Below are positions 8,100 through 17,574 of a stretch of 64,000 nucleotides of DNA, piece after piece; position 1 is the first letter of the stretch; each line of letters begins with the position of its first letter. Made by a program: the position numbers and the translations under genes. Under the pieces are notes generated by a model that searched no databases, was not told the origin of the DNA, and worked only from the letters and a program-made list of their open reading frames with translations. The stretch spans positions 248,001 to 312,000 of the forward strand of contig NZ_QGOL01000002.1 in the NCBI RefSeq assembly GCF_003259255.1, given 5' to 3'. The stretch is from Algoriphagus litoralis (lineage in GTDB: Bacteria > Bacteroidota > Bacteroidia > Cytophagales > Cyclobacteriaceae).

Positions 8100-9347
8100 C
8101 TAAGATTTCGCCGCAAAATCCTCTACTGCTTTCCACACTCGAAATACGTTTTTGTAGCAGATTTTTTCAATGTCTTCTTTGGAATACCCCCTTTTCAATA
8201 GCTCTGCAATAAGGTTTGGAAACATCGAGACATCCTTCAGTCCTGTAGGAAGAGAATCTCCTACCCCGTCAAAGTCAGACCCCAGACCTACATAATCGAT
8301 TCCCACCAAGTTTTTCACATGATCTATGTGATCGGCTACTTTCTGTACTGTAGGGAAGGGATTATTTGCGGCCGCGTATTCACTGATGTAAGCTTGTGCT
8401 GCAGAATCCCGTCGGCTTAGATTATTTTCTGCCAGCCAATTCACAATATGTTCACGCACTTTGGCCCCACCGGCGGCATAAGCCGAGTCGATGAAGCTTC
8501 CTCCAAAATTAATCATCATGACACCACCGTTTTTGGCCATGGCTTGGATCAATTCATCACTCATATTCCGCTCAAAACCTGGAGTAAACTTCCGAACGGA
8601 TGAGTGGGAAGCAATCACAGGTACTTTGGTAATCGCCAAGGCATCCCGGAACGTATTGTCAGAAACGTGGCTTAGATCCACCATGATCCCGACTCGATTC
8701 ATCTCAGCGACTACTTTTTCTCCAAATTCACTCAAACCTCCATAAGTGCCCGTAGTATCGTAACTCGCGTCTCCGATAAGGTTGTCTGTGCCGTGTGTCA
8801 AGGTGATATATCGGATTCCCCGCTTGTGAAAATATTCTACATTCGCTAGATCGTCCTCGATTCCAGCTCCATTTTCCATTCCCATTGGCAAAGAAATCAG
8901 GCCTTTTGCAAAGTTTTCTTCGATATCGGCTGGACTGTAGGCCATGGCAAACTTATCTGGAAAAGTAGCAGCTAGCCGCTCGGTCATCAGGATTAAGGAA
9001 TCCGCCAAAGCTTTGGAAGCTCCAGGAATTTTCTGGTTGCTCGCAGGAATGTAGATGGACATAAACGGAGCGTCAAGTCCGCCTTCTTTTGCGCGGGGAT
9101 AGTCAAAGTTGCCGTCCGGAGTTCGGACCGAAACATCCAATATTTCACGCTGAAGCGTAAAGCCTCCTACTTTCATTCGGTAGGGTAAATCCACATGGCC
9201 ATCTACCATGATGGTGGATTGGGCGATTTCGGTAGCGGCTTTAAGGCGCTCCTCGTCAGTCATGGTGGTGTAGTCGATTGTCTCTTCTGCTGGAGAACAA
9301 GCGATAATCAGGCTGGCAAAAAAAGAAAAAAGGAGGAAATTTTTCAT
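8100..9347 (-). CDS. Membrane dipeptidase (peptidase family M19) lipoprotein
   Basis: 415 residues from the ATG at 9345-9347. The lipobox is SLIIAC with Cys17. An upstream GTG at 9413 would put an unlikely 22-residue tail before a perfect lipoprotein signal, so it is rejected. The renal-dipeptidase TIM-barrel motifs are present: metal-binding HVD (H51, D53), the GMENGAG loop supplying the bridging Glu, VDLSHVSD and IASHSS supplying the two His ligands, and GLGSDFDG with the catalytic Asp. M19 enzymes hydrolyse dipeptides, often with a D-residue at the second position, using two zinc ions. Lipidation suggests action in the periplasm. It is probably monocistronic, with its own terminator. Confidence 0.92.
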   Translation of the reverse strand: MKNFLLFSFFASLIIACSPAEETIDYTTMTDEERLKAATEIAQSTIMVDGHVDLPYRMKVGGFTLQREILDVSVRTPDGNFDYPRAKEGGLDAPFMSIYIPASNQKIPGASKALADSLILMTERLAATFPDKFAMAYSPADIEENFAKGLISLPMGMENGAGIEDDLANVEYFHKRGIRYITLTHGTDNLIGDASYDTTGTYGGLSEFGEKVVAEMNRVGIMVDLSHVSDNTFRDALAITKVPVIASHSSVRKFTPGFERNMSDELIQAMAKNGGVMMINFGGSFIDSAYAAGGAKVREHIVNWLAENNLSRRDSAAQAYISEYAAANNPFPTVQKVADHIDHVKNLVGIDYVGLGSDFDGVGDSLPTGLKDVSMFPNLIAELLKRGYSKEDIEKICYKNVFRVWKAVEDFAAKS

Positions 9348-9596
9348 GAGGTTTAGGTTGGTGTAGGAATGGGAAGTTATGTTTTTTTGGAAAATCGAAT
9401 TCAAAAAATCCACAGAAGGTGATTTGAATTGAGTACCTTAGATAAGCAGTTTTTCAAAAGAATCATCGTTATTACTAGAATGATTTCCAGTATTTGCATT
9501 GAAATCCTGAACAAAAGCACTTGAATCAGGATTTTATTTTGAAATGAAAATTCCGAGATTTGATCTCACTAAGTCAGAACTGAACCTATACAAATC

Positions 9597-10478
9597 ATGA
9601 AAAATTATTTGAAAAAATCTTTTGCGGCTTTTACTGCTGCAACATTCCTAATCGCCTGTGGACCCCAAAAAACAGAGGAAGTAGTGGAGGAAACTGTCGT
9701 AGAGACCAAGACCCCAACTTTGACTCTGCTTTGGGAAACCGAAGCTTCACTTCCCACCAATGAGTCGGTACTGTTCGATGCGGCCACGGGTACGATCTAC
9801 GTTTCCAACATCGGTGGGATGGACCCACAGGCTAAGGACGGCAAAGGGTCTATAGCGATCATCGACAAGGATGGGAAAATAGTAAACGCATCGTGGGTTA
9901 CGGGACTAAACAGCCCAAAAGGCATGGCAATTTCCAATGGAAAACTGTATGTCACAGACATCGATGAATTGGTAGAAATCGACATCGCCACGGCTAAAGT
10001 TTCCAATACCTGGAAGGTCGATGGTGCAGAATTTCTCAATGATGTCGCAGCCCATGACGGAACAGTCTATTTTACTGATATGAATACCGGCAAAGTGCAT
10101 TCCTATGCAGATGGGGCAATTTCTACGGTATCCGAAGGACATGCTTCAATTAATGGTATTGCCGTGGCAGGGGATGGAACAATCTATGGTCTTGACGGAT
10201 CAGGTCTGAAGATGTGGCATTCTGATGGAAGCTCCATGGTTGTCAATTCAAATGTAACCGGCGGAGATGGTCTGGTCATTTTAGGTGATGGTAACTTCAT
10301 CGCTTCAAGATGGCAAGGAGAAATCTGGTTTGCTTCCGCAGATGGACAGACTATGATGCTGGATACCAAAACTGCCGAGTCCAACACAGCAGACATCGGC
10401 TACAATGCAGCTGAGAAAATTATCTATGTGCCTACTTTCTTCAAAAATAAAGTAGCAGCCTACAAGCTGGATTATTGA
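9597..10478 (+). CDS. Beta-propeller (SMP-30/gluconolactonase-like) lipoprotein
   Basis: 293 residues; lipobox FLIAC with Cys21, then an acidic EEVVEETVVE linker. The body consists of regularly spaced four-strand blades with G-x-(L/I)-Y-V-(T/S)-D motifs (GTIYVSNIGG, GKLYVTDID, GTVYFTDMNTG, GTIYGLDG), as in six-bladed SMP-30/NHL-type propellers. No catalytic residues could be assigned confidently, so it may bind a ligand or protein instead of acting as a lactonase. It is divergent from the M19 gene and shares the 249-base intergenic region with it. Confidence 0.8.
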   Translation: MKNYLKKSFAAFTAATFLIACGPQKTEEVVEETVVETKTPTLTLLWETEASLPTNESVLFDAATGTIYVSNIGGMDPQAKDGKGSIAIIDKDGKIVNASWVTGLNSPKGMAISNGKLYVTDIDELVEIDIATAKVSNTWKVDGAEFLNDVAAHDGTVYFTDMNTGKVHSYADGAISTVSEGHASINGIAVAGDGTIYGLDGSGLKMWHSDGSSMVVNSNVTGGDGLVILGDGNFIASRWQGEIWFASADGQTMMLDTKTAESNTADIGYNAAEKIIYVPTFFKNKVAAYKLDY

Positions 10479-10699
10479 TTTTGGCTTAGGAATCCGAAGT
10501 ATTCCTTCGAAAAGGAGCCATTTCTTTCTCCTTCCCGTTAATAAAGGTTAGAGGGTTCTTGTGAAAAGATTTTCCAATCGTGGAAACTGTCATAGCAATT
10601 AGAGTTTTTCTATAATTATTGCAATGAAATCTGAGTAACTTTCCAAACCTAACGAATCAACCTAAGCAGTTAAAAAGCTGCGTTAATTGAAAGTATCCA

Positions 10700-11698
10700 A
10701 TGAAATCAGGAGAAATAGATTACGAACTAGAAAAGAATATTGAAGTCATCACCCAGTTGGATGGTTTAGTTGCTGATGCAGTCGATAATATTCTGGTAGA
10801 CCCGGATAAATGCTGGCAGCCTTCGGACTTTCTTCCGGATTTTGGCGATCCTAATATTCATGAAGAAATCAAACTTCTTCAAAAAAGAGCGGAGGGAATC
10901 CCGGATACGGTTTTGACCTCTTTGATTGGAAATATGATTACCGAGGAGGCTCTTCCAAGCTATCAGACCTATTTCAATATGCTCGAGGGAGTTAATCCCG
11001 AGCGAAACTTGCTCTCCAAAGGAGGATGGGTGAGATGGTCTAAGTCTTGGACGGCCGAGGAAAACAGACATGGGGATCTGCTCAACAAGTACCTTTACAT
11101 GACAGGTAGAGTAGACATGAAGGCTGTAGAACGGACGATTCACAGGCTACTAACCAATGGATTTGATCCTAATTCAGGAGGAGATCCTTACCAGGCAATT
11201 GTATACACCTCCTTTCAGGAAAGAGCAACCAAAATCTCACATGTCAATACTGGCAAGCTGGCAGATATCGCTGGTGATTCGATTCTAGGTCGAATTTGCA
11301 AGCAAATCGCGGGGGATGAAGCGAGGCATGAAAAGGCCTACAAATCCTTTATGTCTAGAATCTTTGAGATCGATCCCAATGGAGCGATCCTCGCTTTCGA
11401 AAAATTGATGCGAAAGCAAATCGTCATGCCAGCAGTATTGATGGGCGAAGGAGGCTCAAATCCATCTTTGTTTACTCAATTCTCCGAAATCACCCAAAAA
11501 GTAGGAATCTACACCAGTTGGGATTATGCACGGATCATTGATCACTTGGTAGGTCTTTGGAAGATTGAAGCGCTGACCGGACTAGATGCTGCTGCTGCCA
11601 AGGCTCAGGAATACCTAGCCAAATTATCAGAGCGCTACATGCGCGTGGCGGATCGAATGAAAGCCCCTGATGAAGTTAAACTGGCTTGGCTTAAATAA
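10700..11698 (+). CDS. Acyl-ACP desaturase (soluble di-iron, FA_desaturase_2)
   Basis: 332 residues, ferritin-like helical fold. The di-iron ligands are visible: E82/E83 region, the EENRH motif (E120-E121, H124), E174 region, and DEARH (E207, H210). This is the plant-type stearoyl-ACP desaturase family, which introduces a cis double bond into ACP-bound fatty acids in the cytosol using O2 and ferredoxin. The length is close to the mature plant enzyme. The surrounding genes do not indicate its electron donor. Transcription ends at a strong terminator 22 bases downstream, so the gene is probably expressed alone. Confidence 0.92.
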   Translation: MKSGEIDYELEKNIEVITQLDGLVADAVDNILVDPDKCWQPSDFLPDFGDPNIHEEIKLLQKRAEGIPDTVLTSLIGNMITEEALPSYQTYFNMLEGVNPERNLLSKGGWVRWSKSWTAEENRHGDLLNKYLYMTGRVDMKAVERTIHRLLTNGFDPNSGGDPYQAIVYTSFQERATKISHVNTGKLADIAGDSILGRICKQIAGDEARHEKAYKSFMSRIFEIDPNGAILAFEKLMRKQIVMPAVLMGEGGSNPSLFTQFSEITQKVGIYTSWDYARIIDHLVGLWKIEALTGLDAAAAKAQEYLAKLSERYMRVADRMKAPDEVKLAWLK

Positions 11699-11720
11699 TT
11701 TTCAATAAAACCAAGTGGAA

Positions 11721-11748
11721 GTCCTGCTGAAGAGCGGGACTTTTTTTT
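11721..11748 (+). terminator. Terminator of the acyl-ACP desaturase gene
   Basis: A stem gtcctgct / agcgggac with one G-T pair, a 4-base loop, then eight T (11741-11748). Confidence 0.9.
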
Positions 11749-11781
11749 GTTACCTTGATGTGAATAGACCACATATACACC

Positions 11782-13077
11782 ATGAAAAGAACATTTTTCT
11801 CGACGCTTATCCTCCTACTAATTACGGCACTCACAGTTTCAGCTCAGGAAATTCAGGTGAACTCAGATCGCTTGCATAAGAGTCTCATGAAGCTTTCTTC
11901 CTATGGCAAAAATGCTGCTGGAGGATCCGATCGACAGGCGTATACTGTCCATGATATCGAAGCAAGGAAGTATGTAATTGGGTTGATGAAGGATTCAGGA
12001 CTTGAGGTTTCGGTTGATTTTGCGGGAAATATCATCGGGAAGAAAGCAGGCAAAAATCCAGCTCTCAAACCCATCGCTTTTGGTTCACATATCGATGAGG
12101 TACCCAACGGAGGCGACTATGATGGACCTGTAGGAAGCATGGGTGCCATTGAAGTAGTCAAGACATTGTCTGAGCAGGGAATACAGACGGACCATTCGTT
12201 GGAAGTGATCATTTTCACAAATGAGGAAGGCGGCGTTGTTGGGAGCAGGGCATTGGTTGGGGCTTTGAGTAAGGAGGCCTTGCAAGTAGTGAGTTCGAGT
12301 GGATTGACTCAATACGAGGGTATCCAAGCACTTGGAGGTGATCCTGAGCGCATCCCTGAGCTTAAAAGAAATTCGGGAGACTTGGCTGCATTTCTTGAAT
12401 TGCATATCGAGCAGGGTGGAAATCTCTACACCGAGGAGCTGAATATTGGCGTAGTGGAAGGGATTGTGGCCATCGAATGGTGGGAGTTTTCTTTCTTGGG
12501 TAAAGCAAACCATGCCGGGACGACTCCGATGAATATGCGAAAGGATCCTATGCTGCCTGCCGCGGAATTGGTGTTGGCAGTAAATAAAATCGTCACCAGC
12601 TATGAAGGAAAGCAAGTGGGGACAGTGGGCAAAATTCAGGCTTTTCCCGGTGCAGGAAATGTAATCCCCGGTGAAGTGAAAGTCACGCTGGAATTGCGGG
12701 ATCTTTCTTCTGAAAAGATCTGGAAAATCTATTCCGAGATCGAACAAAAAGCCAAATCACTGGCTTCTGGAAATGAAATTGGCTTAAAAATCAAACACAT
12801 CGAAGTGGCCAGTAAGCCTGCTTTGGCTGATCCCATGGTGCGTGAAGTCATCAAATCACAAGCTGAAAAATTGGGTTTTTCTACCAAAAGCTTACCCAGT
12901 GGTGCAGGTCATGATGCTCAGGAAATGGCTCGAATAGCCCCTATGGGAATGATTTTTATCCCAAGTAAAGACGGGATCAGTCATGCACCGGATGAGTTTT
13001 CTACCCAAGAGGATATTGCAAACGGAACAAATGTTCTTCTGCATACCATTCTGGAATTGGATAAAAGGTTGAAATAG
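11782..13077 (+). CDS. Exported M20 amidohydrolase (allantoate/N-carbamoyl amino acid hydrolase type)
   Basis: 431 residues with a Sec signal peptide (LILLLITALTVSAQ). Family motifs: GSHIDEVPNGGDYDGPVGSMGAIEV (first metal His/Asp), TNEEGG (catalytic Glu and metal Glu), ELHIEQGG (metal His), NHAGTTPMNMRKDP (dimerisation domain), and SGAGHDAQEMA plus SHAPDEFS near the end. This is the hydantoinase/carbamoylase branch (HyuC/AllC/UAP) that cleaves C-N amide bonds of ureido compounds. Export is unusual for that branch, which is mostly cytoplasmic. The substrate cannot be predicted, because no purine or hydantoin catabolism gene is nearby. Confidence 0.88.
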   Translation: MKRTFFSTLILLLITALTVSAQEIQVNSDRLHKSLMKLSSYGKNAAGGSDRQAYTVHDIEARKYVIGLMKDSGLEVSVDFAGNIIGKKAGKNPALKPIAFGSHIDEVPNGGDYDGPVGSMGAIEVVKTLSEQGIQTDHSLEVIIFTNEEGGVVGSRALVGALSKEALQVVSSSGLTQYEGIQALGGDPERIPELKRNSGDLAAFLELHIEQGGNLYTEELNIGVVEGIVAIEWWEFSFLGKANHAGTTPMNMRKDPMLPAAELVLAVNKIVTSYEGKQVGTVGKIQAFPGAGNVIPGEVKVTLELRDLSSEKIWKIYSEIEQKAKSLASGNEIGLKIKHIEVASKPALADPMVREVIKSQAEKLGFSTKSLPSGAGHDAQEMARIAPMGMIFIPSKDGISHAPDEFSTQEDIANGTNVLLHTILELDKRLK

Positions 13078-13151
13078 GGTAAAAAAAAATGTTTCTGTCA
13101 AACTTTTTCCATCCAGATTGTATTTCATGTATATACATAAAATAATTTCCC

Positions 13152-14006
13152 ATGAGAGAAATTCATAAAATACATAAAGCTGAATATCGACCTATTGCAG
13201 ACTTAGTGACATACAGCCCCATGCCTACCAGGAGTCTCCAGCAAATTGATCCGTTTATTTTCCTCAATCATCATGGATTCCAAAGGTATCCGGAGCGAAA
13301 TCAAGGTTTGCCTTTTGGACCGCATCCACATCGTGGAATGGAAACAGTGACGTTTATCTTGGAGGGAGACATCATGCACAAGGATTCCTCGGGTCATGAG
13401 TCGGTCATTGGACCGGGCGGTGTACAATACATGACAGCAGGTAGTGGATTGATCCATGCTGAAGTGTCGAGTGCTGAGTTCAAACGAAATGGCGGGGATC
13501 TGGAGATTTTGCAGCTTTGGTTGAATTTGCCTGCGGCAAAAAAAATGATCACTCCAAATTACGTGGGATTGCAGCAGGAAGAAATTCCCACCTTGGATCT
13601 GGACGGTGAAAGAGTAATAGCTCAACAGCTATTTGGTGAATGGAATGGGGTAAAGGGCGCATTTGAAGGGACTTTTCCCATTACAATGAGTACAATTTAC
13701 CTTGAAAAAGGAGGGAAATTTCAAAAGGAAATTCCTGCTGAGGAGAACATCTTTTTCTATATCGTCCGTGGACAACTTAAGGTTAATGACTCCGAGGTTA
13801 TGCTTAGAAATTTGGTAGAATTTGGAAATTCGGGTGAGAAAATAGAGGTCGAAGCACTGGAAGATTCAATTGTAATTCTAGGGCATGCATTGCCATTTAA
13901 CGAGCCGATGGTCGCTCAGGGGCCATTTGTCATGAATACCCAAAGGCAAATTCAGGAAGCTTACGAAGACTATCAAAACGGGAAATTTGGCACTTGGAAT
14001 CATTGA
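13152..14006 (+). CDS. Pirin family bicupin protein
   Basis: 284 residues, two cupin domains. The N-terminal one carries the metal site GPHPHRGMETVTFILEG (His-x-His and Glu) with a later SGLIHAE histidine, as in pirins and quercetinase-like YhhW. The C-terminal cupin (from ~170) lacks these residues, as usual. Some bacterial pirins show quercetin 2,3-dioxygenase activity; the physiological role here is unknown. The gene ends at 14006, directly abutting the convergent DUF2520 gene with no spacer. Confidence 0.93.
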   Translation: MREIHKIHKAEYRPIADLVTYSPMPTRSLQQIDPFIFLNHHGFQRYPERNQGLPFGPHPHRGMETVTFILEGDIMHKDSSGHESVIGPGGVQYMTAGSGLIHAEVSSAEFKRNGGDLEILQLWLNLPAAKKMITPNYVGLQQEEIPTLDLDGERVIAQQLFGEWNGVKGAFEGTFPITMSTIYLEKGGKFQKEIPAEENIFFYIVRGQLKVNDSEVMLRNLVEFGNSGEKIEVEALEDSIVILGHALPFNEPMVAQGPFVMNTQRQIQEAYEDYQNGKFGTWNH

Positions 14007-14780
14007 TCAGCTGTCAATAATATCCTGGGAGATCAACTTATAAATCTCAGCAAAGGATTCATTGTAGCTGAGAAAGTGATGGTGATCTTCCAGCGTTTCG
14101 TAGTCTTCCCGGATTGCTGGTCCTGTTTGAGCGTTTTTGGCTCCGAGTTGGAGGCTTTTTGAAATGCTCTCAATAATCAGAGGTTTGAGCATTTCAAAAT
14201 CGGCCCCTTGTCTTCGCATGATTTCTTCTGCGATTCGGATCATGTGATTGGTAAAATTGCTTGCAAAAACGGCTGCAACATGGATACCTTTTCGATCTTT
14301 TGAACGGACCACATAAGTAAGCGGAGATAGGCTTTTTGCCAATTTTTTGAGCTTTTGAAGTGTTTCTTCATCTTCTGCTTCCAATAGAAATGGAACTTCA
14401 TCCAACTCAATTTTTCTGCCTTTGGTAAAGGATTGAAGCGGATATAAGATGCCGGTAAAACTGGCTGAACTATATCCCAAAATATCCAGCGGCATGGTAC
14501 CCGAAGTGTGGACTAAAATGCTTCCCTCGGGCAAAATCACTTCATCTGCAACTGTGGGAATAGCAGCATCTTTTACAACAAGAATAAAAATCTCTGCCTT
14601 ACTTTCCGAAAAATCCAGGTCGTCTTTAGGCTCAGCAGAATAAACACGCTCTGTGATTAGTTTGGCTTTTTCCAAATCTCGTGCATATACCTCCGTGATC
14701 TCGTGACCGGCATCTTCTAGAGCTGGCGCAAGGTGCCAAGCTACGTTTCCTCCCCCCAAAATGGCTATTTTGAACTTCAT
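14007..14780 (-). CDS. Rossmann-fold DUF2520 protein
   Basis: 257 residues. The N-terminal NAD(P)-binding Rossmann domain has the GGGNVAWHLAPAL glycine loop (residues ~9-21), and a C-terminal helical DUF2520 domain follows (from ~130, with RKGIHVAAVFASNFTNHM). The fold resembles F420-dependent NADP reductase / 6-phosphogluconate-dehydrogenase-like proteins. No enzymatic activity is firmly established for the family. The stop abuts the pirin stop. Confidence 0.88.
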   Translation of the reverse strand: MKFKIAILGGGNVAWHLAPALEDAGHEITEVYARDLEKAKLITERVYSAEPKDDLDFSESKAEIFILVVKDAAIPTVADEVILPEGSILVHTSGTMPLDILGYSSASFTGILYPLQSFTKGRKIELDEVPFLLEAEDEETLQKLKKLAKSLSPLTYVVRSKDRKGIHVAAVFASNFTNHMIRIAEEIMRRQGADFEMLKPLIIESISKSLQLGAKNAQTGPAIREDYETLEDHHHFLSYNESFAEIYKLISQDIIDS

Positions 14781-14840
14781 AACGGAAGTAAATTAAATTT
14801 CGAAATCAAATAGCCCCCACTAAAACCAAACAATTTCATT

Positions 14841-17453
14841 TTACCGTTCTTCGGATGCAATCGTAGGTTGGTTCAATAGAAATCTACCGGATACCGCTTC
14901 ACCAGAAGCATTTATCCCATTGACCAAAACCCAGAATGCTCCGGGCTCCTCTGGTAATTTAAACTTGATTTTAGCGGCAGTCTGCTTGGCTGTGATTATT
15001 ACCTCCGGATTCCAATACCAAGTCGAACTTGAGAAAGGATAAATAGGATTGGCTATCGGCTTGGAGTCCTGTAAGCCTTGCAACTTGAACTCTTGAAATG
15101 AGTCTCCTGTATTAGATAGACTTCTCAAATACTCCTCACCCGTTTTTAAGAATATACTTATCACGCCATTTCTACCCAAATCACCGTAAACGGGCACGAT
15201 ACTTTTGATGACCTCGATTCGCGATATTGCAAATACATTGATCATTCTTAAAGAGCTATATTGGTTATTAGCCTCAGAAGAAAAAGTAGCTCCCTTTGGG
15301 GTTGTAATCGGTACTCCGTTTAAAAGAATCAAAGGCAATCCTCCCCTTACCAGAAGTCTAGGGGGATTGCCTTCGACGGATAATCCGGGCACTTTTTTGG
15401 TGAAGGCATGGATAAATTGGTCCGTGTCTCCTGTCAAGAAAACATCTTCCATTTCAATCGAATACTGAGGACTCCCATAGGGCATTGGCCCTATTGAAAC
15501 CTCCTTTTTATCCTCCACTTCGACTTCTTCCAAAAGTATTTCACCTTCCCTCAAAGCCAAGTGAGCACGCCTAAGTGAATCGATTCTTGAATTTGTGTAT
15601 GCCACTGTATCCAGTTTTGGATATTGGAACCCAGACAAATCGGGACGATTGGATGACCCTTTAATTCCGACTCGAAATTGTCTTAGTGGGATTCCTTGAT
15701 GGTTGCTAGCTTTAACTGCCAAACTGAAGTCCCCCATTTTATTTAGGCCCTCAATATGAAACCTACCGAGGTGATCAGGATTCAGCTCTCTTTTATCAAT
15801 AAAACCATCCACGAGGACCTCCACTTTCGACTTTGCGATAGCAGCTGTGGAATCACTTATTTTTCCCACGAGAGTGAAAGCAAACTCCTTTTCCATACTA
15901 GGAGAAAATTGTTCCTTTATTTTTGGTTTGAGATCTGTATAGGACACAAGACTGTTTTTATCTTCATCAATTGATAAAAATGATTCTGCCTTGACCACTG
16001 ACACGGAGAGATTTGCCTGAGTAATCATTCCCTGTTGATCGCTTACCATAATATTGACCGTAACAGAATCCTCCTCTTGGTAAAGCTCTTGATCTGTGAA
16101 AAGTGTAACTCCTTTGGAAAAGGAACTAATGCCAGATTTATCAGTAATCCAGTCACTCGTACGAACCTGAAATGGTTTGTAGAATTCAAACTCAGGCCCA
16201 TAATTTGCCCCCCAAAGTGTGTATGCTTTTACAATGAAGTTTGTTCCAGAAAGCTCAGGCGTTAGGGGAACCTGACCTTTTGCCAGTCCATTTTCAATTG
16301 GAAATATGTGATGCAATATGGAATAACCAGTCGTATCCAACACCTCCACGTGTAAAATTTTACTTGACTCGTCCATCAGCACAGGATCTCCATAAAGGAC
16401 GTAAGCTTTGAAAAACATATTCTCCCCCATCAGGTAAACATCTCTGTCTGTATGTAAAAAAACACGTTCCTGCAGGGCTTCGGGAGTGTTTTCCAATTCC
16501 TTGACCGCCATTGCCCTCTTAAAATCAAATTCTAAAGGAAGCTCTAGCAGAGGATTTTCCTTTCCTGGAAATCCGGTTGCTTTTAACTTCGTAGGATCGA
16601 CGGGTACACCGTTAGAACGGATCAAAATCTCCTCTCCTTCATAATCCAATGTTCTTTTTTCAGAAGAGTAAATTTCATAGGGCCTCTCCTGGAATCGGAA
16701 TAAAAACTCTCCCTCTTGACTCGTCGGGGCAGGTTTCGTTCGATCGTTGGTCTTTCCCACCAGATCTCTGATCGCATAGGTGGGTGAGCTTTTATAAATT
16801 TCCAACCGCTTTTCCTGATGCTTTCTTTTTGTCTCCAGACTTTTGGCTTCCAATTCCAAGTAGGTTAAGGCAATTTTATTTTCATCCATACCTCGACTCA
16901 TGTCGAGTGGTGCTTTTAGCCAGACTGAAATTAGGTAAGAACTCTCCAGGTTTTGTACAAGCAAAACGTCCCGAGTATAGACCCAAGTCAAATCGTTTTG
17001 AGAATAAAATGACAATACTTCAGGATTCAGCAAGACGATATCCTTGGGATTTTTGATTCCCTCCCTGAGCATGATTTCGAATTGCTCAAGCAGTTTATTA
17101 GTCTTAGATGAGAGGAAATCCTGAAACTGATCTGGGCTTTCATATTCAATAATCGGGAGCTCAAGGTAGTTTTCGTCTCCTTTTTTGGAATTGATTTCCG
17201 TGTTGAATTCACCAAGTTGATATCCTTCTTTGGCTGCGATTATTTGCCAACCACCGGGTGGCACTCCAGTGATTTTAAAATCTCCCAGACTGTCAGAAAA
17301 GGCCTGATAGCCGCTTCCAGGAATAAAAACATGACACTCTCGAATCGGCAAGCCAGAATCCACATCGAATACCTTTCCGGAAATAGAATAATTCTGCGCC
17401 ATTCCATAAAAAGGAAGTAGAAACAGAATCAGGAAAAAACTTTTTTTGCTCAT
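14841..17453 (-). CDS. Barrel-less TonB-plug protein with regulatory-like and MG2-like domains
   Basis: 870 residues with a Sec signal peptide (LILFLLPFYGMAQ). Domains in order: a carboxypeptidase-regulatory-like Ig domain (~20-100, ISGKVFDVDSGLPI); a linker; an alpha-2-macroglobulin MG2-like domain (~330-440, ERVFLHTDRDVYLMGENMFFKAYV); a further Ig-like region; and near the C-terminus a TonB receptor plug-like domain (~680-790, PRLLVRGGLPLILLNGVPI, then ISRIEVIKS and GRNGVISIFLKTG). No 22-strand barrel follows, so it cannot be a transport channel alone. Such plug-only proteins are frequent in Bacteroidota; function is unknown. It might regulate or gate a partner protein (inference). Confidence 0.78.
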   Translation of the reverse strand: MSKKSFFLILFLLPFYGMAQNYSISGKVFDVDSGLPIRECHVFIPGSGYQAFSDSLGDFKITGVPPGGWQIIAAKEGYQLGEFNTEINSKKGDENYLELPIIEYESPDQFQDFLSSKTNKLLEQFEIMLREGIKNPKDIVLLNPEVLSFYSQNDLTWVYTRDVLLVQNLESSYLISVWLKAPLDMSRGMDENKIALTYLELEAKSLETKRKHQEKRLEIYKSSPTYAIRDLVGKTNDRTKPAPTSQEGEFLFRFQERPYEIYSSEKRTLDYEGEEILIRSNGVPVDPTKLKATGFPGKENPLLELPLEFDFKRAMAVKELENTPEALQERVFLHTDRDVYLMGENMFFKAYVLYGDPVLMDESSKILHVEVLDTTGYSILHHIFPIENGLAKGQVPLTPELSGTNFIVKAYTLWGANYGPEFEFYKPFQVRTSDWITDKSGISSFSKGVTLFTDQELYQEEDSVTVNIMVSDQQGMITQANLSVSVVKAESFLSIDEDKNSLVSYTDLKPKIKEQFSPSMEKEFAFTLVGKISDSTAAIAKSKVEVLVDGFIDKRELNPDHLGRFHIEGLNKMGDFSLAVKASNHQGIPLRQFRVGIKGSSNRPDLSGFQYPKLDTVAYTNSRIDSLRRAHLALREGEILLEEVEVEDKKEVSIGPMPYGSPQYSIEMEDVFLTGDTDQFIHAFTKKVPGLSVEGNPPRLLVRGGLPLILLNGVPITTPKGATFSSEANNQYSSLRMINVFAISRIEVIKSIVPVYGDLGRNGVISIFLKTGEEYLRSLSNTGDSFQEFKLQGLQDSKPIANPIYPFSSSTWYWNPEVIITAKQTAAKIKFKLPEEPGAFWVLVNGINASGEAVSGRFLLNQPTIASEER

Positions 17454-17513
17454 GTTCAGACACTTAAAATGTTAATATACTGAACGAATGACCTTTAAGC
17501 AATAATGAATTTC

Positions 17514-17550
17514 AAAAAATGAAAGCCATCCTGATTGATCAAGATGGCTT
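17514..17550 (-). terminator. Terminator of lpdA
   Basis: A stem aagccatc(c)tgat / atca(a)gatggctt (17523-17550) with one internal mismatch. On the minus strand it is followed by TTCATTTTTTG. It lies 25 bases beyond the lpdA stop. Confidence 0.8.
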
Positions 17551-17574
17551 GAGAAGAATTCAGTTTTTTATATC

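Noticed and set aside
12085-12747. Minus-strand open frame of 220 codons inside the M20 amidohydrolase gene
   Set aside because: The residue pattern is low in family motifs and it is fully overlapped by a well-supported gene.
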